Source of the DNA: Dipteris shenzhenensis
Lineage: Eukaryota; Polypodiophyta; Polypodiopsida; Gleicheniales
Assembly (NCBI GenBank): GCA_047967505.1
Contig: CM106538.1
Reading direction: 5' to 3' (one strand)
Length of the DNA: 64,000 nucleotides
Part shown: positions 35,530 to 46,526 of the stretch, piece after piece
Position numbering within the stretch: the stretch's first letter is position 1
Layout of the letters: the number at the start of each line of letters is the position of its first letter
Made by a program: the position numbers and the translations under genes
The notes under the pieces: generated by a model
Seen by the model: the letters and a program-made list of their open reading frames with translations, nothing else
What the model was told of the DNA's origin: nothing
The model's database searches: none

Positions 35530-37680
35530 TTTAAAATCTCACCCAAGAGCGCATCGCATCGTGGCCCCAAAGTGGCCCCAAAAATAGTTTCACGATTAGC
35601 TACACCCAAGAAAACATTGACCCTTTCTACAACATCTTCTTTTCATCATGTGTTCTTTAGTGTCTTTATGTAGCTGCTCTTTCAATTTAGAGCTTTCTGG
35701 TATCTGTTGCAATTTCATTCCCATCTCTTGTTGGTACAAGCCTTTGTACATTTCTACGGCCATAGATTGAGATTTGACATATCTAATTAGGCCTTATTGG
35801 TATCACCCACAAAATTTAGTAGTGTTCTTAGATTGAAAAATTAGGAGTAAAGTTTCTAATTAGACATTATGGGTAAATGCTTCCATCACACCATAAATTG
35901 ATATGCTATAAGCCTTGTATCCTCATGTTCTCTCTTTGCATTGCACCTACTTATGGACCCTTTTGTCATTTTTGCACAGGTGCATACTCTTCATGGAGGC
36001 GGTAAAGTCTCTTCTTGTTGTTGGATTGTTCTTTAGTGGCATGGTTGCATGTTGCCATTTTTTTGAGCAACGTTGTCCCATTCCTTCACACCCTCGTCAA
36101 CTTTTATAAAACAAAGTGTTAGCAATGGACTTACCATGATAAATCCATGTTAATCTTTTGTGGGGATGTTTAAAAATTTAAGAAAAAAAGGTTCTTAAAG
36201 GCTAGTTATGAGTTTTTGACCACGAAATCTTGCGGCCTACATAAGCCAAAAACAATAAGTCCATATTTACTATCATAAGTCCCTATTTATCTTTCATATA
36301 GAGGTTTAAAATTTGAAAAATGAAGATTCTGTAACGTTAATTATGGGATTCTGACACAAAAATCTAATGTCGACATGAGTTAGGACTATGCCAAACCCAC
36401 CTTAAAGAGAGAATATGATAGGAGCATTTAATGCTAGTTTATTTTTGTAGATTTTGGAGCAAAGACAAATGAAAAAATAGAGAATTTCTTACAGGGCCCC
36501 AAAATTAGTTCCCATTGTTCCTAATAACACTTGGTTGAATTTTGGCTTTAGATGGATATACTTTCCACCTTTAAACACCCCAATGTTGTGTAGTTCTTTT
36601 TGGGTGGGCATTATGGATGATCTCAAGACCCCAAGTGATTCCATATAAATTTTGGCACCATTGCTAGGAAAAGGAGTGCTAAAAGTTTTTAAACAAGGAT
36701 AACAAAAATGATGAAATTTCTTATGTTTACAAACATATTTTCTCTCTTAGAAATGTGAATTTGTAGGAAGTTTTGGAAGCATTTAAAAGTGAACAAGTCT
36801 GAAAAAACAAGGATTCAAAAGGATGTATTTCAAGCATTTAAAGATGAAGTGGGATAGTTTTTCCTCCTAGAAATGTGAATGATTGTTTGTAGGGGTTTTT
36901 TGAAGAATTCAAAGATGAGAAAGTATGAAAAAACAAGGATTCAAAAGGATGGATTTGAAGATCCATGTCTAGAAGTATATCTACTGCAAGTATTTCTTCG
37001 GAGCCTAAACTATCCCATACGCTAATTGAAACCAAAGTTAGTGAATCCCATAGTCAATCAATCATATATTCCACAACCCAAGTTCAACAACAGAGTTTAA
37101 GAAATTCCCTATGATACTTTCCATGGCTTAGGTAAAGGTCTTGATGTCCACGTTCATAAGTTAGTAATGCTATAGCCCATGCCATAGGGTAGTTTTGACA
37201 AATTAAGGATTTTTCTAGCCACGTTGAATAGTGTGGTATGCTTGTTCCTATAAGACATTTCACAAAATTAAAGGATTTAAAGAGAGCATTTCTAGAGTAG
37301 TCTCATCATATATCATATATTATGGCCAAGGATGAGACGATAAATATGAAGATGGTAGTGAATGAGTCCTCAAGGACTATACTCGAAGGGTGCAATTGCT
37401 TATATATAGGAGATATGAAATGCTAGTGCAACAAGGTCAAACAAAATGGTTTGTAAGAGGAAATTTTTGAGAAATGAGTTTCCATATATAGATACAAAGA
37501 ACAATGAGTTTGCAAGCTACTATAAAATTGGGTAAGAAAAAAGTAATTTTTTATTTCTATTAGGTCATCAGTGAAAACAAGAGTTTAGCACTTCAACACT
37601 TGTGGTTTCATGCTGCTTTTGCAAAAGTAAAATCCAATGATGGTTCACATATATTAAGCTAGTTTTTAAGCTTGCCCTTT
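35530..37680. other. No gene seen; one 126-bp tandem duplication
   Basis: AT-rich DNA. GAAAAAACAAGGATTCAAAA at 36801 recurs at 36927 within two units covering about 36735-36950. Otherwise nothing is recognisable. Confidence 0.5.
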
Positions 37681-37696
37681 CCCATCTGCTCTTTCT

Positions 37697-38310
37697 GTGG
37701 TTACTACTCACGCGGACAACCTAACTCATTCAGAAAATTGTGTTAGTTGTTGCGGAGTGGGTTTCAATGTAGAGGAGACCTTGATGTTCGTAATGCTACC
37801 ATGTAGACACATGTACCATGTCATTTGCTTTACAACTGAATGCTCTGTTGGTGATTTATGTAGATATCCCGATTGTACTATGGCGATCCTACAGACTATG
37901 CATTTCAACGTGGCTTGGAGAGCATGTGAATACATCATTGCTTTTCTTTTACATATAACAGTTAGCAGATAAGTTGAAAGATGCAGAGGAGACAAAGGTG
38001 TAGTATGCATATTATATATTCAAGGGAAATTGAAGAAATCAAGTGAGAGCCCCAGGAATTCTAGTGGCAGACAGCTGTTAGAAATGGTTGACAACCTCAT
38101 AACAGATCTTGCATCTGCTAGGTATACCCCATAAGAGATTAAAGATGCAGAAGTTTAAGATGACTCTCCCTTGGCTCACCTCCTGAAAACAATTGGCGAG
38201 GAAGAAGGGACATGACCATGCAATGAGTTGAGAGTCTCTTGCAAAGAAAGCCAAGGGCACATCAGGTGCATCAAAATCCCCAAAACCCAAATCACCCTAT
38301 GAGGTTCATA
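37697..38310 (+). pseudogene. RING-H2-like zinc-finger fragment
   Basis: The frame 37697-37972 contains CVSC, 19 residues, then CRHMYHVIC, which has the C-x-H-x2-H-x2-C spacing of a RING finger. ECSVGDLCRYPDC follows. After stops, a lysine-rich tail continues (ARKKGHDHAM, then SLAKKAKGTSGASKSPKPKS, to about 38310). RING domains usually act as E3 ubiquitin ligases, but related fingers occur in plant transposon proteins. The last zinc-ligand pair is spaced unusually, so the call is tentative. Confidence 0.35.
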
Positions 38311-39479
38311 GTTTCTTGGATGCTAGGAGGTGCCTTTTTGTAAGATCCCCACCTCTAGGAGGTGTGTTTTGTAAGAATTGAGATAGTGACAACTCCATTT
38401 CGGGTCATTGTTTGCTTGGGTGTAGCCATTTTTTATGAGGTTCAGGGACTTTTCTGTATATAGCTACCTTGCATGACCCATAACTTATGCATTGCTCAAT
38501 GGAATTTGGCAAACTTTGTCTTCAAGTTGTAGTACACATTCCAACTTGAACATGAGACCAAAAAATTATGGAATAAGGATTTGGAATAAGACCGTTAAAG
38601 CATTACAAGTGCTATGTTGTATGTGAAGCATGCATCCTAAAGACTATAGGATATAGCAATTTATTCAAAATCATCAAAATTTTATTCTATACATACATGC
38701 AACCAAGTAATCATTCAAAAGTACACTAGGTGAGCTTCTCCTCAACCCAATGACACACCTAAATGAGAACATTAGGAATGGGTTAATGAGCCTCCAATTT
38801 GGTGCTAAAGTGATGCATACCCATTTGAGGGAATGCTCCATCATTTTATTTGATTTGTTGAAAACCAAAATGGTTTCAAAATTTGGAATCTGAACTAGTG
38901 GGACTATTGCATGGTGGTCTTAAAACATTGATAATTGTCAGTATTGTTATCTAGATTCACCCTAAAATAGAAGAAGTTGGAAAAGTGCAATTTGTGCATG
39001 TGAAAAGGTATTTTAATAAATCCAACACTATTTACAATTTCGAATTGTTTCTTTTTCCATGCACTTGCTTGCTATATGGCTCATAATCATGCCAAAGGTA
39101 ATTGTATTTAATATTACACAGCATCAAACCTGTAGCATGCCCTTTGGCCTAATTGTGTTTTAAAGCAATTTAGGCCACATTGCACTTGTTTGGGATATCC
39201 AATTCTACTGACATGTATTGCTAGAGGGGGAAAAATTGGTGGCTAAAATTTTTCTACTCCCATGAATTTTGAATTTTCACACCTCTCGCCCATCAAATCT
39301 TGGAAGATTAAGTACTTACAACCTACCCCTGCCCTGCAAACACCTTGCAACTTGGCAGCTCAACGTGACCTTGCGTAGACTTTTGGTTTGCCATTGTCTT
39401 CTTTTGGGTAAGTTGTCTTCTATTCTTTGCTTGTGTCACCAGCTAGGTTTTTGGGGTCTATTCTAGACTGATCGTGCGA
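38311..39479. other. No gene seen
   Basis: AT-rich DNA without recognised features. Confidence 0.5.
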
Positions 39480-40160
39480 GTCGAGGAAAGCACTGGCATG
39501 GTATCGAATCGGCAATGGAAGACACTTTTGCAACATTTGTGAAGAGAGAAACAAGGAGAAGAAATAAGACTCCTTGTAGAGTAGCAGCAAGAAGAGATTG
39601 TAGATGCACGCATTCGATCATTGCCATTGGAGCAAAGAACACGAGCTGTGTTGTCACGATTGGTGGGAGCATTTGAGGCAGCAACATCAGGCTATTTAGG
39701 TGATTACTAGTCTCGAGTCTTTACAAGCTTTAGCCTGAACCCTAAAATTCATAGAGTAGCAATCCTACCAACACGTCAAGAGATGCATGCCCAAGAAACG
39801 ATACTCTCTAACCTGAGAAATTACCTATAGAAAGTGAAAGGGGTGTACAGCTTAGACCAACTAGCTGCAAAGAGGGTGACATTAGGTATGTCGGTGTTCC
39901 CTAAAACAAAGGAGAAATGGCTTGGGTGCACAATGTCAAAGATGTTGTCAATCAGAAGGACCAACGTGGCTCCAGTGGTTGAATGTAGAGCAGAAGCAAT
40001 GCATGATCATCTCGATCCGAGAAGTCTATGGGCTTCAACAGAATGCAAGAAAAGGAGAGACAACCAAAATGTGGAAGTCATTGCTACAGTGATGATGTTT
40101 TGGCATGAAAAGATGAGAGTTTATCGAAATAAAAAGGACATCTGTGAGTGAGGACAGGAT
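39480..40160 (+). pseudogene. Unclassified family IV protein, central part
   Basis: Coding-like frame: EEIVDARIRSLPLEQRTRAV, LSRLVGAFEAATSGYLGDY, PTRQEMHAQETILSNLRNYL (then a stop), and KGVYSLDQLAAKRVTLGMSV followed by KTKEKWLGCTMSKMLS, ending near 40150 (YRNKKDICE). The MHAQ...LDQLAAK...EHRAKAMHDHLD part is matched by a minus-strand copy at 42400-42111. Repetition indicates a mobile element; I do not recognise its domain. Confidence 0.4.
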
Positions 40161-40199
40161 GCAAGGTGTTTGAGGAGCACATCATACACATGCTAGACA

Positions 40200-40370
40200 C
40201 AATCGAGGTCAGTGGTGTCTAAACCAGCCCGGTGGTTGTTTGTGATTGAGCTTTGGGGCAGTTTACTTGTTTCATTTCTTAAACCAGGCTTAGACTAAAT
40301 GTGATTGTCCTAAACCAGTCCGGTGGTTGGAACATCATGCAACCATAGGCTGCTTCAGCTCAATCTCCAG
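40200..40370. repeat. AACCAGYCCGGTGGTT motifs within family IV
   Basis: TAAACCAGCCCGGTGGTTG, TAAACCAGGC and TAAACCAGTCCGGTGGTTG are spaced over about 130 bp. They are the reverse complement of the motif repeated at 41230-41970. Confidence 0.6.
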
Positions 40371-40429
40371 TTAGGTAAGTGTTCCATGAAGTGAATGTGG
40401 ATGAAGTGCAAAGGAGAAGCCAGCATGAT

Positions 40430-40899
40430 TGCAAGAAAATTAAAGGAGTTGGTGGTCTACATATCATATGGGGCTTTTCAAACAACCAACTCATTAAAAC
40501 AAGAAAATTTTCTTCTTTAGATGCAGTGCGTGCATTATAGGGGATCATGACGATTGTGAGAACATTGCAACTGTGAAGACATGGGAGCGAGTTCAAGTTT
40601 TTCCTCTAGATTCAGATTTAGTGAATGGAGAGACAAATGACTTGCCACAATTTGGGGAGAGTTTCGATGAACTCACTGACTGTCTCCTGGAAGAGGGGGA
40701 TAACTTTGCAATTGTCGCAGATTCAGGGGAGAATGAGGAAGATCACCAATACTTTCTATTGCAGTGCACAAAACCTAAGCACAAGGTTGAGGAAATTTTT
40801 AAGGATGATTGGAGAATAACCTATGAGAAGTGGGATGTAGTAGTCGGAGCTTTTTGGTACAAAAAAACATCCAAGAGAGGCCGCAATTATGAAGTGTGA
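40430..40899 (+). pseudogene. Unclassified family IV protein, C-terminal part (copy 2)
   Basis: From about 40520 the frame reads HNCNCENIATVKTWERVQ-like sequence, then GESFDELTDCLLEEGDNFAI, QYFLLQCTKPKHKVEEIFKD and YEKWDVVVGAFWYKKTSKRG, ending NYEV at 40899. It is colinear with 31690-31910. The frame is cut at its 3' end by an LTR remnant at 40903. Confidence 0.4.
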
Positions 40900-40902
40900 C
40901 AC

Positions 40903-41012
40903 TTCTGACTCCAGGATTGATTGTAAATGATTTTGATTCAACAAAAAGTCTCCTTCTATTGTATTTCAGTTTTCTCCTTCTCTCTATAGAATCAATCTTG
41001 ATTTCAAGGTTT
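40903..41012 (+). repeat. LTR-end remnant related to 24770-24880
   Basis: Shared blocks GATTGATTGTAAATGATTTT, CAGTTTTCTCCTTCTCT and TCAATCTTGATTTCAA. Here no PBS follows. Confidence 0.7.
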
Positions 41013-41229
41013 TGGAGTGTCTCAAATCTCCTCTACATGATCGAAATGCCAGGATTCTGGTCCATAACCTTGAGATACAGCTCTATCTACAGACCAAACA
41101 TGTGGGAACAATAATACACTAAGCCCCCTTTTTACACTACTATGAGAAAAACAAAACAAAACACAATACATGCAAAAAAAATTCTAGTTAAACTAATAAA
41201 CCTATAGGAAAATAAAACAATTTCAACCA

Positions 41230-41970
41230 CCACTAGTTTAGGATAGTCATAATTTTAATCACAGGGCATAGTCACAATTTCAACCACCGGGCTGATTTAG
41301 GACACGGTCACAATTTCAACCACTGGGTTGGTTTAGGACAGTCACAATTTCAACTATTACTTTTCATTTCTGAATTTCACAATTAGACAATACCAATATA
41401 TTGCTTTTCACTTCTTTATTTTTGCTCAACAACAATTTCAATCTGTAACTGTTGTCTGACTTGAACTAGCATCGGGATGGTTTAGGACAATCACATTAAG
41501 TCCAAGCCATCTCGATCTAGAAATTCAGTGGCATATGACTCGAATAGTAGGAAATTAATATTAACTAATTTAAGTACTAAGAAACACGGTAATTTCAACC
41601 ATCGGGTTGGTCAACAACTAATGTCTGTTCACTCACGTTGGTTCATTATAATCACATAAATTGTATTTGAGATGAACCTGCCACGGTGGCATGACGTCCT
41701 AACCATAGGGTTGGTTTAGGACAATATCAATATATTACCGTTCTATTGTCAAATACTTTGTTGTTAATTTCTGTTCAACCACCTAGTTTAGAACAATCAT
41801 ATAACTAGTGTTTGAGCTGAACTAGCCATGGTTGCATGATGTTCCAACAAAGGGGTTGGTTTATGACAATCACATTAAGTCCAAGCCAGCTTGGTTGGAA
41901 AATGAAATAAGTAAACTATCCCAAATCTCAATCACAAACAACGACCAGGTTGGTTTAAGCAACCACTAAC
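41230..41970. repeat. Array of AACCACCGGGYTGGTTTAGGACA motifs
   Basis: At least eight variants, near 41278, 41318, 41468, 41597, 41702, 41785, 41850 and 41942, often followed by CACATTAAGTCCAAGCC. The core is an imperfect palindrome (AACC...GGTT). It lies between the plus-strand and inverted family IV coding blocks, consistent with subterminal sequence. Confidence 0.7.
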
Positions 41971-42110
41971 CTGCATTGTATCAAGCATGTGTATGATGTG
42001 CTTGTCAAACATCTTGCATCTCATCTGCCTTTTAAAGATGTCCTTTCTATGTGCAAAGACTATCGTATTTTCCTGCCAAAATGTCGTCACTCTAGCAATG
42101 ACTTTTGCAC

Positions 42111-42400
42111 TTAGGCTGCTGTCAGATTTCTCCGATCGAGATGATTGTGCATTGCTTTTGCTCTATGTTCAATCGCTAGAGCCATGCTGGTCCTTTTTTT
42201 TGACAAAATCTTCAACATTGTGTGCCCAAGCCATTTCTCCTTTATTTTAGAGGACACCAACATAGCCAATGTCATCTTCTTTGCAGCTAGTTGATCTAAT
42301 TTGTGCACCCCTTTCACTTTCTGTAGGCTGTTTCTCAGGTTAGAGAGCATTGCCTCTTGGGCATGAATCTCATGAGGTGTTGGTAGAGTTGTTACTCTAT
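42111..42400 (-). pseudogene. Inverted copy of the family IV central segment
   Basis: The minus strand reads LPTPHEIHAQEAMLSNLRNS, LQKVKGVHKLDQLAAKKMTL and EHRAKAMHNHLD, matching 39760-40020 plus. The upstream part of the same open frame (above 42470) is G-rich low-complexity DNA and not coding. Confidence 0.5.
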
Positions 42401-42487
42401 TGGACATGCTGTTCAAATATGGGATGACAGGCTGTAAGCCTATTTCAATTCCTTTGGAGCAGAATGTGAAGCCGAGTTCAGATGCAG

Positions 42488-42630
42488 GTGAGCGGAGGGA
42501 GGGAGGGGAGTGGGAAGGGCGGAGAAGAGGGAAGGGGGGCGGAGGGGGGTGGGAGCGGGGTAGCGACGACAAGGGAAGGGAAGGAAGGGGACGGAAGGAG
42601 GAGGGAGCAGGCAAGGGGGCCTTGGGGAGG
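42488..42630. repeat. G-rich low-complexity tract
   Basis: About 140 bp of GGGAGG/GGAAGG-type sequence, strongly G-biased on the plus strand, with G-runs that could support quadruplex structure. Confidence 0.85.
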
Positions 42631-42635
42631 GTGAG

Positions 42636-43170
42636 GTGCATTACCACTATGTGCAGGAGAAGGTTCTAGTAGGTTTTGATGATCTAGTTTATGTTAGCAT
42701 AGAGGATCAGGTAGTTGACATATTCATGAAGGCATTGGGCACAAAGAAGCTGTGCAAGTTTAGAGACCTGCTTAGTGTGCAAGAATTGGGACTGAGCTCG
42801 AGGGGGAGTGTTGAGATATCGAGCTCCACTCATGATATGCCAAGGTGACCGTTGTGCATTTATGTCACCGACTTGTTAGCTGCAGATGCGGTTGGTACAC
42901 CGCCCATGAATAATAGTTGGATGATAGCTATCTTTATGTACTCCAGTTAGGGGCTCAGTTCGTATGCCACCTAGGTTAGCTGAGTTTGGTTTGAGACCCA
43001 CATATAGGGTTCATCTATTACTTTTGTACAAAAAGAGAGAGTTCTTTTGCTTTCACAACTAAGAAGAGGAAAACCGTTTTCAGCCTCCACCTTTGTGTGT
43101 ATTCCCCCATTGTGTATGTGAGAAAGCTGCAAGTGAGACTCCTTACCTCTCTCCCACTCTCTTCACAACC
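42636..43170 (+). mobile_element. Ty1-copia 3' end: RNase H tail, polypurine tract and LTR start
   Basis: The frame reads HYHYVQEKVLVGFDDLVYVS and VVDIFMKALGTKKLCKFRDL, the conserved end of copia RNase H. A polypurine tract (CGAGGGGGAG) is followed by TGTTGAGATATCG at 42809, the LTR start. A plausible LTR end (...CTCTTCACA) lies near 43170. The rest of pol is missing; the left side abuts a G-rich tract. Confidence 0.75.
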
Positions 43171-43182
43171 TTGAGACGGAGC

Positions 43183-43391
43183 AACCATCCAATTTTCTTG
43201 CCCCCTACTGACATAATTGGATGGTTAAAGACATGGTAATCTATCTAGGGACCGAGGCGTGGGATGGCATATTGCCTTTTCCCACATCTCGGTCCTTCTC
43301 AAGTAAGCATGTATCTGCACTATGAACATTCATAACATCATGCTTTGTATATGAAAGTCGATTTTTCGCACACACTAGTGCAGTAGCTAGC
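43183..43391 (+). repeat. ~207-bp direct repeat, left copy
   Basis: Begins GAGCAACCATCCAAT and ends CACACACTAGTGCAGTAGC. It recurs at 44039-44250 with scattered differences. Confidence 0.8.
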
Positions 43392-43689
43392 TTTGCTTAC
43401 ATGCACGTGGCGGCTTGCGAGTTTCTCTCTCTTGCCTTCTACTTTTCAATCTTAATTCTTCAACACAATTATTCAAAGAATCTAAATGCATTAGTTCATG
43501 CTACAAGCAATCTACAACATCAATACGCAAGGAACAAACAATTGATCGATTGAGAACATCCATGATGAAAATCATTCTCAAATTTCATTACAATAGTTGC
43601 ATGCAGTAAATGTTCACTCATTTACATATTCAAATGGTACACAAGTGATTCAACTAGGCATTGTTAATGCCTTGTAGGATGCCAGCAAC

Positions 43690-43920
43690 TTATTCGACAT
43701 TTGGTCCATCACATTTTCTTATCAATTTATTTTCATCACCAGTCAGATGTTTTCTTATCCTCATGGCTGATCTTGTAAAGACTTGGCTGCAAAAGTTACA
43801 CTTCCACTTTTGCCGCATTAGCATTGTAACAAAATCTTGAGGTTTTGAAACACTTTGGCCTTCTCCTTGAGATTGGTTTGGCGGTTGACATTGGCCTACC
43901 CTAACTTCTCTCTCCGCCAT
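43690..43920 (-). pseudogene. BED-type zinc-finger fragment (hAT transposase N-terminus)
   Basis: The minus-strand ATG at 43920 opens MAEREVRVGQCQPPNQSQGE. Residues about 37-62 read KWKCNFCSQVF followed by RIRKHLTG and RKC, the C-x2-C...H-x(n)-C layout of BED fingers that start hAT transposases and related plant proteins. The catalytic RNase H-like part is absent. It lies between two direct repeats. Confidence 0.6.
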
Positions 43921-44038
43921 GGTTGCTGTACATGTAAAAGAGAAAAAACTTCTCCATTATTAATATGTTTTCTACAACTCAAGACAATGTCAGTAACATG
44001 TCATCGATAACAAATGTAAGTTTGCTAGACCTCAGGAG

Positions 44039-44250
44039 AGAGCAACCATCCAATCGTCTTGCCCCCTCTTGACATAAATGGATGGTTATAGACGTGGTAA
44101 TCTTCCTGTAGAAATAGGCATGGGATGGCAAGTTGCCTTTTTCCATGTCCCACTCTTTCTTAAGTAAGCATCTACCTGCACTATGATCATTCGCATCATC
44201 ATGCTCTATATGCAAAATTTAGTATTTCACACACACTAGTGCAGTAGCCA
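44039..44250 (+). repeat. ~207-bp direct repeat, right copy
   Basis: Matches 43183-43391. The pair frames the BED-finger fragment, giving a unit of about 1.07 kb with terminal direct repeats. Confidence 0.8.
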
Positions 44251-44459
44251 GCAATATCTACATTTGCACTTAACAAAAAATTTTGTTTGAAACTACAAAG
44301 TCAAGGATACTACTTAGGTTGGAAAATATCTAATGTAACTCTAGACATCCATTTCATACCTATATAATATCAACTAATTGTTCTAAGATAATGTAGGACT
44401 TTTCTCTCATTCCTCTTACAAGCAAACTTAGTCTGTAATGATCTCTAACGTATAATGGG

Positions 44460-45545
44460 CGGGTTGATAGAAGCTGGCAATTGCGAGCTACACAACCAGC
44501 TAGACTTTCATCAAGTTGTTATCAGCTGAAGCCACAACCAACGAAAGCCAGGTATTTTCTTATAACTTATAAGTAGATGTAAACTATAATATAACATTTT
44601 CCATGTGCGAGTGGTTACTGATCGGCATATGTGGATCACCCATTGGCATATGGTTCAAAGGTATTTTATGCCTATATGCGAGTGGTTACAAGTTGGCCTA
44701 AGCGGACTCCCCATTGGCAGATAGATATTTCCAAATATTGTCATATATTTTTTACTAGTTTTTTGATATCTAAATATATAACTAGTTAACTATTAAAAGT
44801 GTGTTATTACACTACATTTTAAAAGCTAATGTCTATGAAAAAGAAACTTTTCCCCTTTTCTTTTTGTAAAAGAAACTTTTAATATATTTACATGAAATCA
44901 ATTTTGGAAAAATAAATGAAAAATAGACTTTTCTCCTTTTCTTTTTGTGAAAAAAACTTAAAATATATTTACATGAAAACATTCTTGGAAAAATGAACTT
45001 TCAAATCAACAACTATAAGCTACACATTTACCCATTTTGCATCCAAGTGTGGGTGGATATCCAGCTGGCCTAAGCGAGCCCACCACTGACACTGGACACT
45101 TTTTATAAGGATAGGAAAACTCACAAAGTATTTTGGAAGGTTTCTTAGTCCTTTCTTCCTTGTTCTTCCTTGTTTTTATCGAGACTCCAGCAAAGCCAGA
45201 TTCTCGGGGATGTAAATAGTACGAGGTCAGTGTAGCATATATAAGAAAATGCACTGTGTAGTATGTTTCTATTACTACACGGTATATACCACAAGACCGC
45301 ACGGTATATTCTGGGACCGTGCGGTGTATATAAGACTCGTGCGATATTCGATAACACTGGGCTGTATAATAGCAATGATACCGCACGGTAGTGTGGCTTT
45401 ACTATACAAAAATAGGCTATAGCTAGTTACAATTAAAAATCATGGCGGGGGTGGATTAAAACGCCCTTGGGGGGGTCCAAAAACGTTTAAAACATTTTAA
45501 TTCGACGTATTAAAACGACCGTTTTAATTCCCCCGCAAATCCTTG
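44460..45545 (-). mobile_element. End of unclassified element family X/Y, minus orientation
   Basis: On the minus strand from 45545: GGATTTGCGGGGG, TTAAAAC/GTTTTAAT blocks, an array of ACCGCACGGTATA-type palindromes (45395-45240), a leader (CCCCGAGAATCTGGC), a lysine-rich frame (KTRKNKEERTKKPSKI), and GTGGTGGGCTCGCTTAGGCC near 45065. This repeats the order seen at 26409-26910 plus. A tandem AT-rich pair (44837-45000) and further GCCTAAGCGGAC-type motifs follow. Confidence 0.5.
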
Positions 45546-45665
45546 GGGAGGGGGGGCCACATATTGCTCATGCCACATGTGTGGGGGGGGGGGCGACATG
45601 TGGCTCACACCACATCTTTGGGAGTGGGGGGACACATATGGCTCAAGCCACATGTTTCAAAAAAG
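45545..45665. repeat. G-rich CCACATGTG(T)GGG imperfect repeats
   Basis: Three variants of CCACATGT next to runs of G within 120 bp. Confidence 0.6.
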
Positions 45666-45761
45666 TTTGAATTTTTTAAAGAAAAAGTTTGAATTTTTTT
45701 TGCATTTTTTGAGTTATTTTTTGGAAAATTCTATAATAGATATCAAATCATATACATATAC

Positions 45762-45798
45762 ATATATATACACACACACATATATATATACATATACA

Positions 45799-45832
<34 letters not shown>
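45762..45832. repeat. TA/CA and (CATA)n microsatellite
   Basis: TATATACACACACA passes into at least seven CATA/CATACATA units. Confidence 0.9.
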
Positions 45833-46230
45833 AAACAAAAAGTTCTCTCCTCTACATGCATTTTTTGCTTCCACTTGGATTTCCTAGTGATAGTATAGGG
45901 GGACAAGCCCCACCCTTCATCATAAAGTTGGTCGAAACAAGCAGGCACACAATTGTAATTGAAAAAGGCCTACACTTAAATGGTGTATTTTTACACCAAG
46001 AAGGTGTATATGTACACAATTTCTCCAAGACACTACAAGGCATAGGACATTTTCCGACAGGAATACCGACCTTTTTTACACTAAAAAGTATATTTTTGAT
46101 GGGCGCAAAGGCCGGTATTTACACTGCTATAAGCATAAAAAAAGAACGGTTGCTATATAGCGACTCTAATAAATGTCACTATATAGCGACACTGGTAAGC
46201 ATCGCTATATGGTGACACTTAATAGAAACT

Positions 46231-46290
46231 TAAAAAAAACATTAGTGGGGCCACAACAAGCCTTGTTTTGCCCCACTAATGTTTTTTTTA
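46231..46290. repeat. Perfect 20-bp inverted repeat with nested stem
   Basis: TAAAAAAAACATTAGTGGGG (46231-46250) pairs exactly with 46271-46290. The 20-nt spacer itself contains AACAAG-C-CTTGTT. Confidence 0.9.
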
Positions 46291-46526
46291 TAGTAATTAC
46301 AAAAGAATGTTTTTTTTTTACAAAATTCCCCTTGTGAAAGGGGTGATACAAAATTGCTCAAACAAGCTGAGCGACAGAAGCATATACATGCCGAAGATAT
46401 ACAACATTGTTTGTTACAAAGTTACCCTTTCAAAAAGGGTGATACAAAATCACTCAAACGAGCTGACATACAAAAGCATATACATGCCGAAGTATATACA
46501 AACTACTACTAATACTACTATTACTA

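Noticed and set aside
42400-42669. Gly/Arg-rich protein and its minus-strand Pro/Ser counterpart
   Set aside because: Both are translations of a G-rich low-complexity tract.
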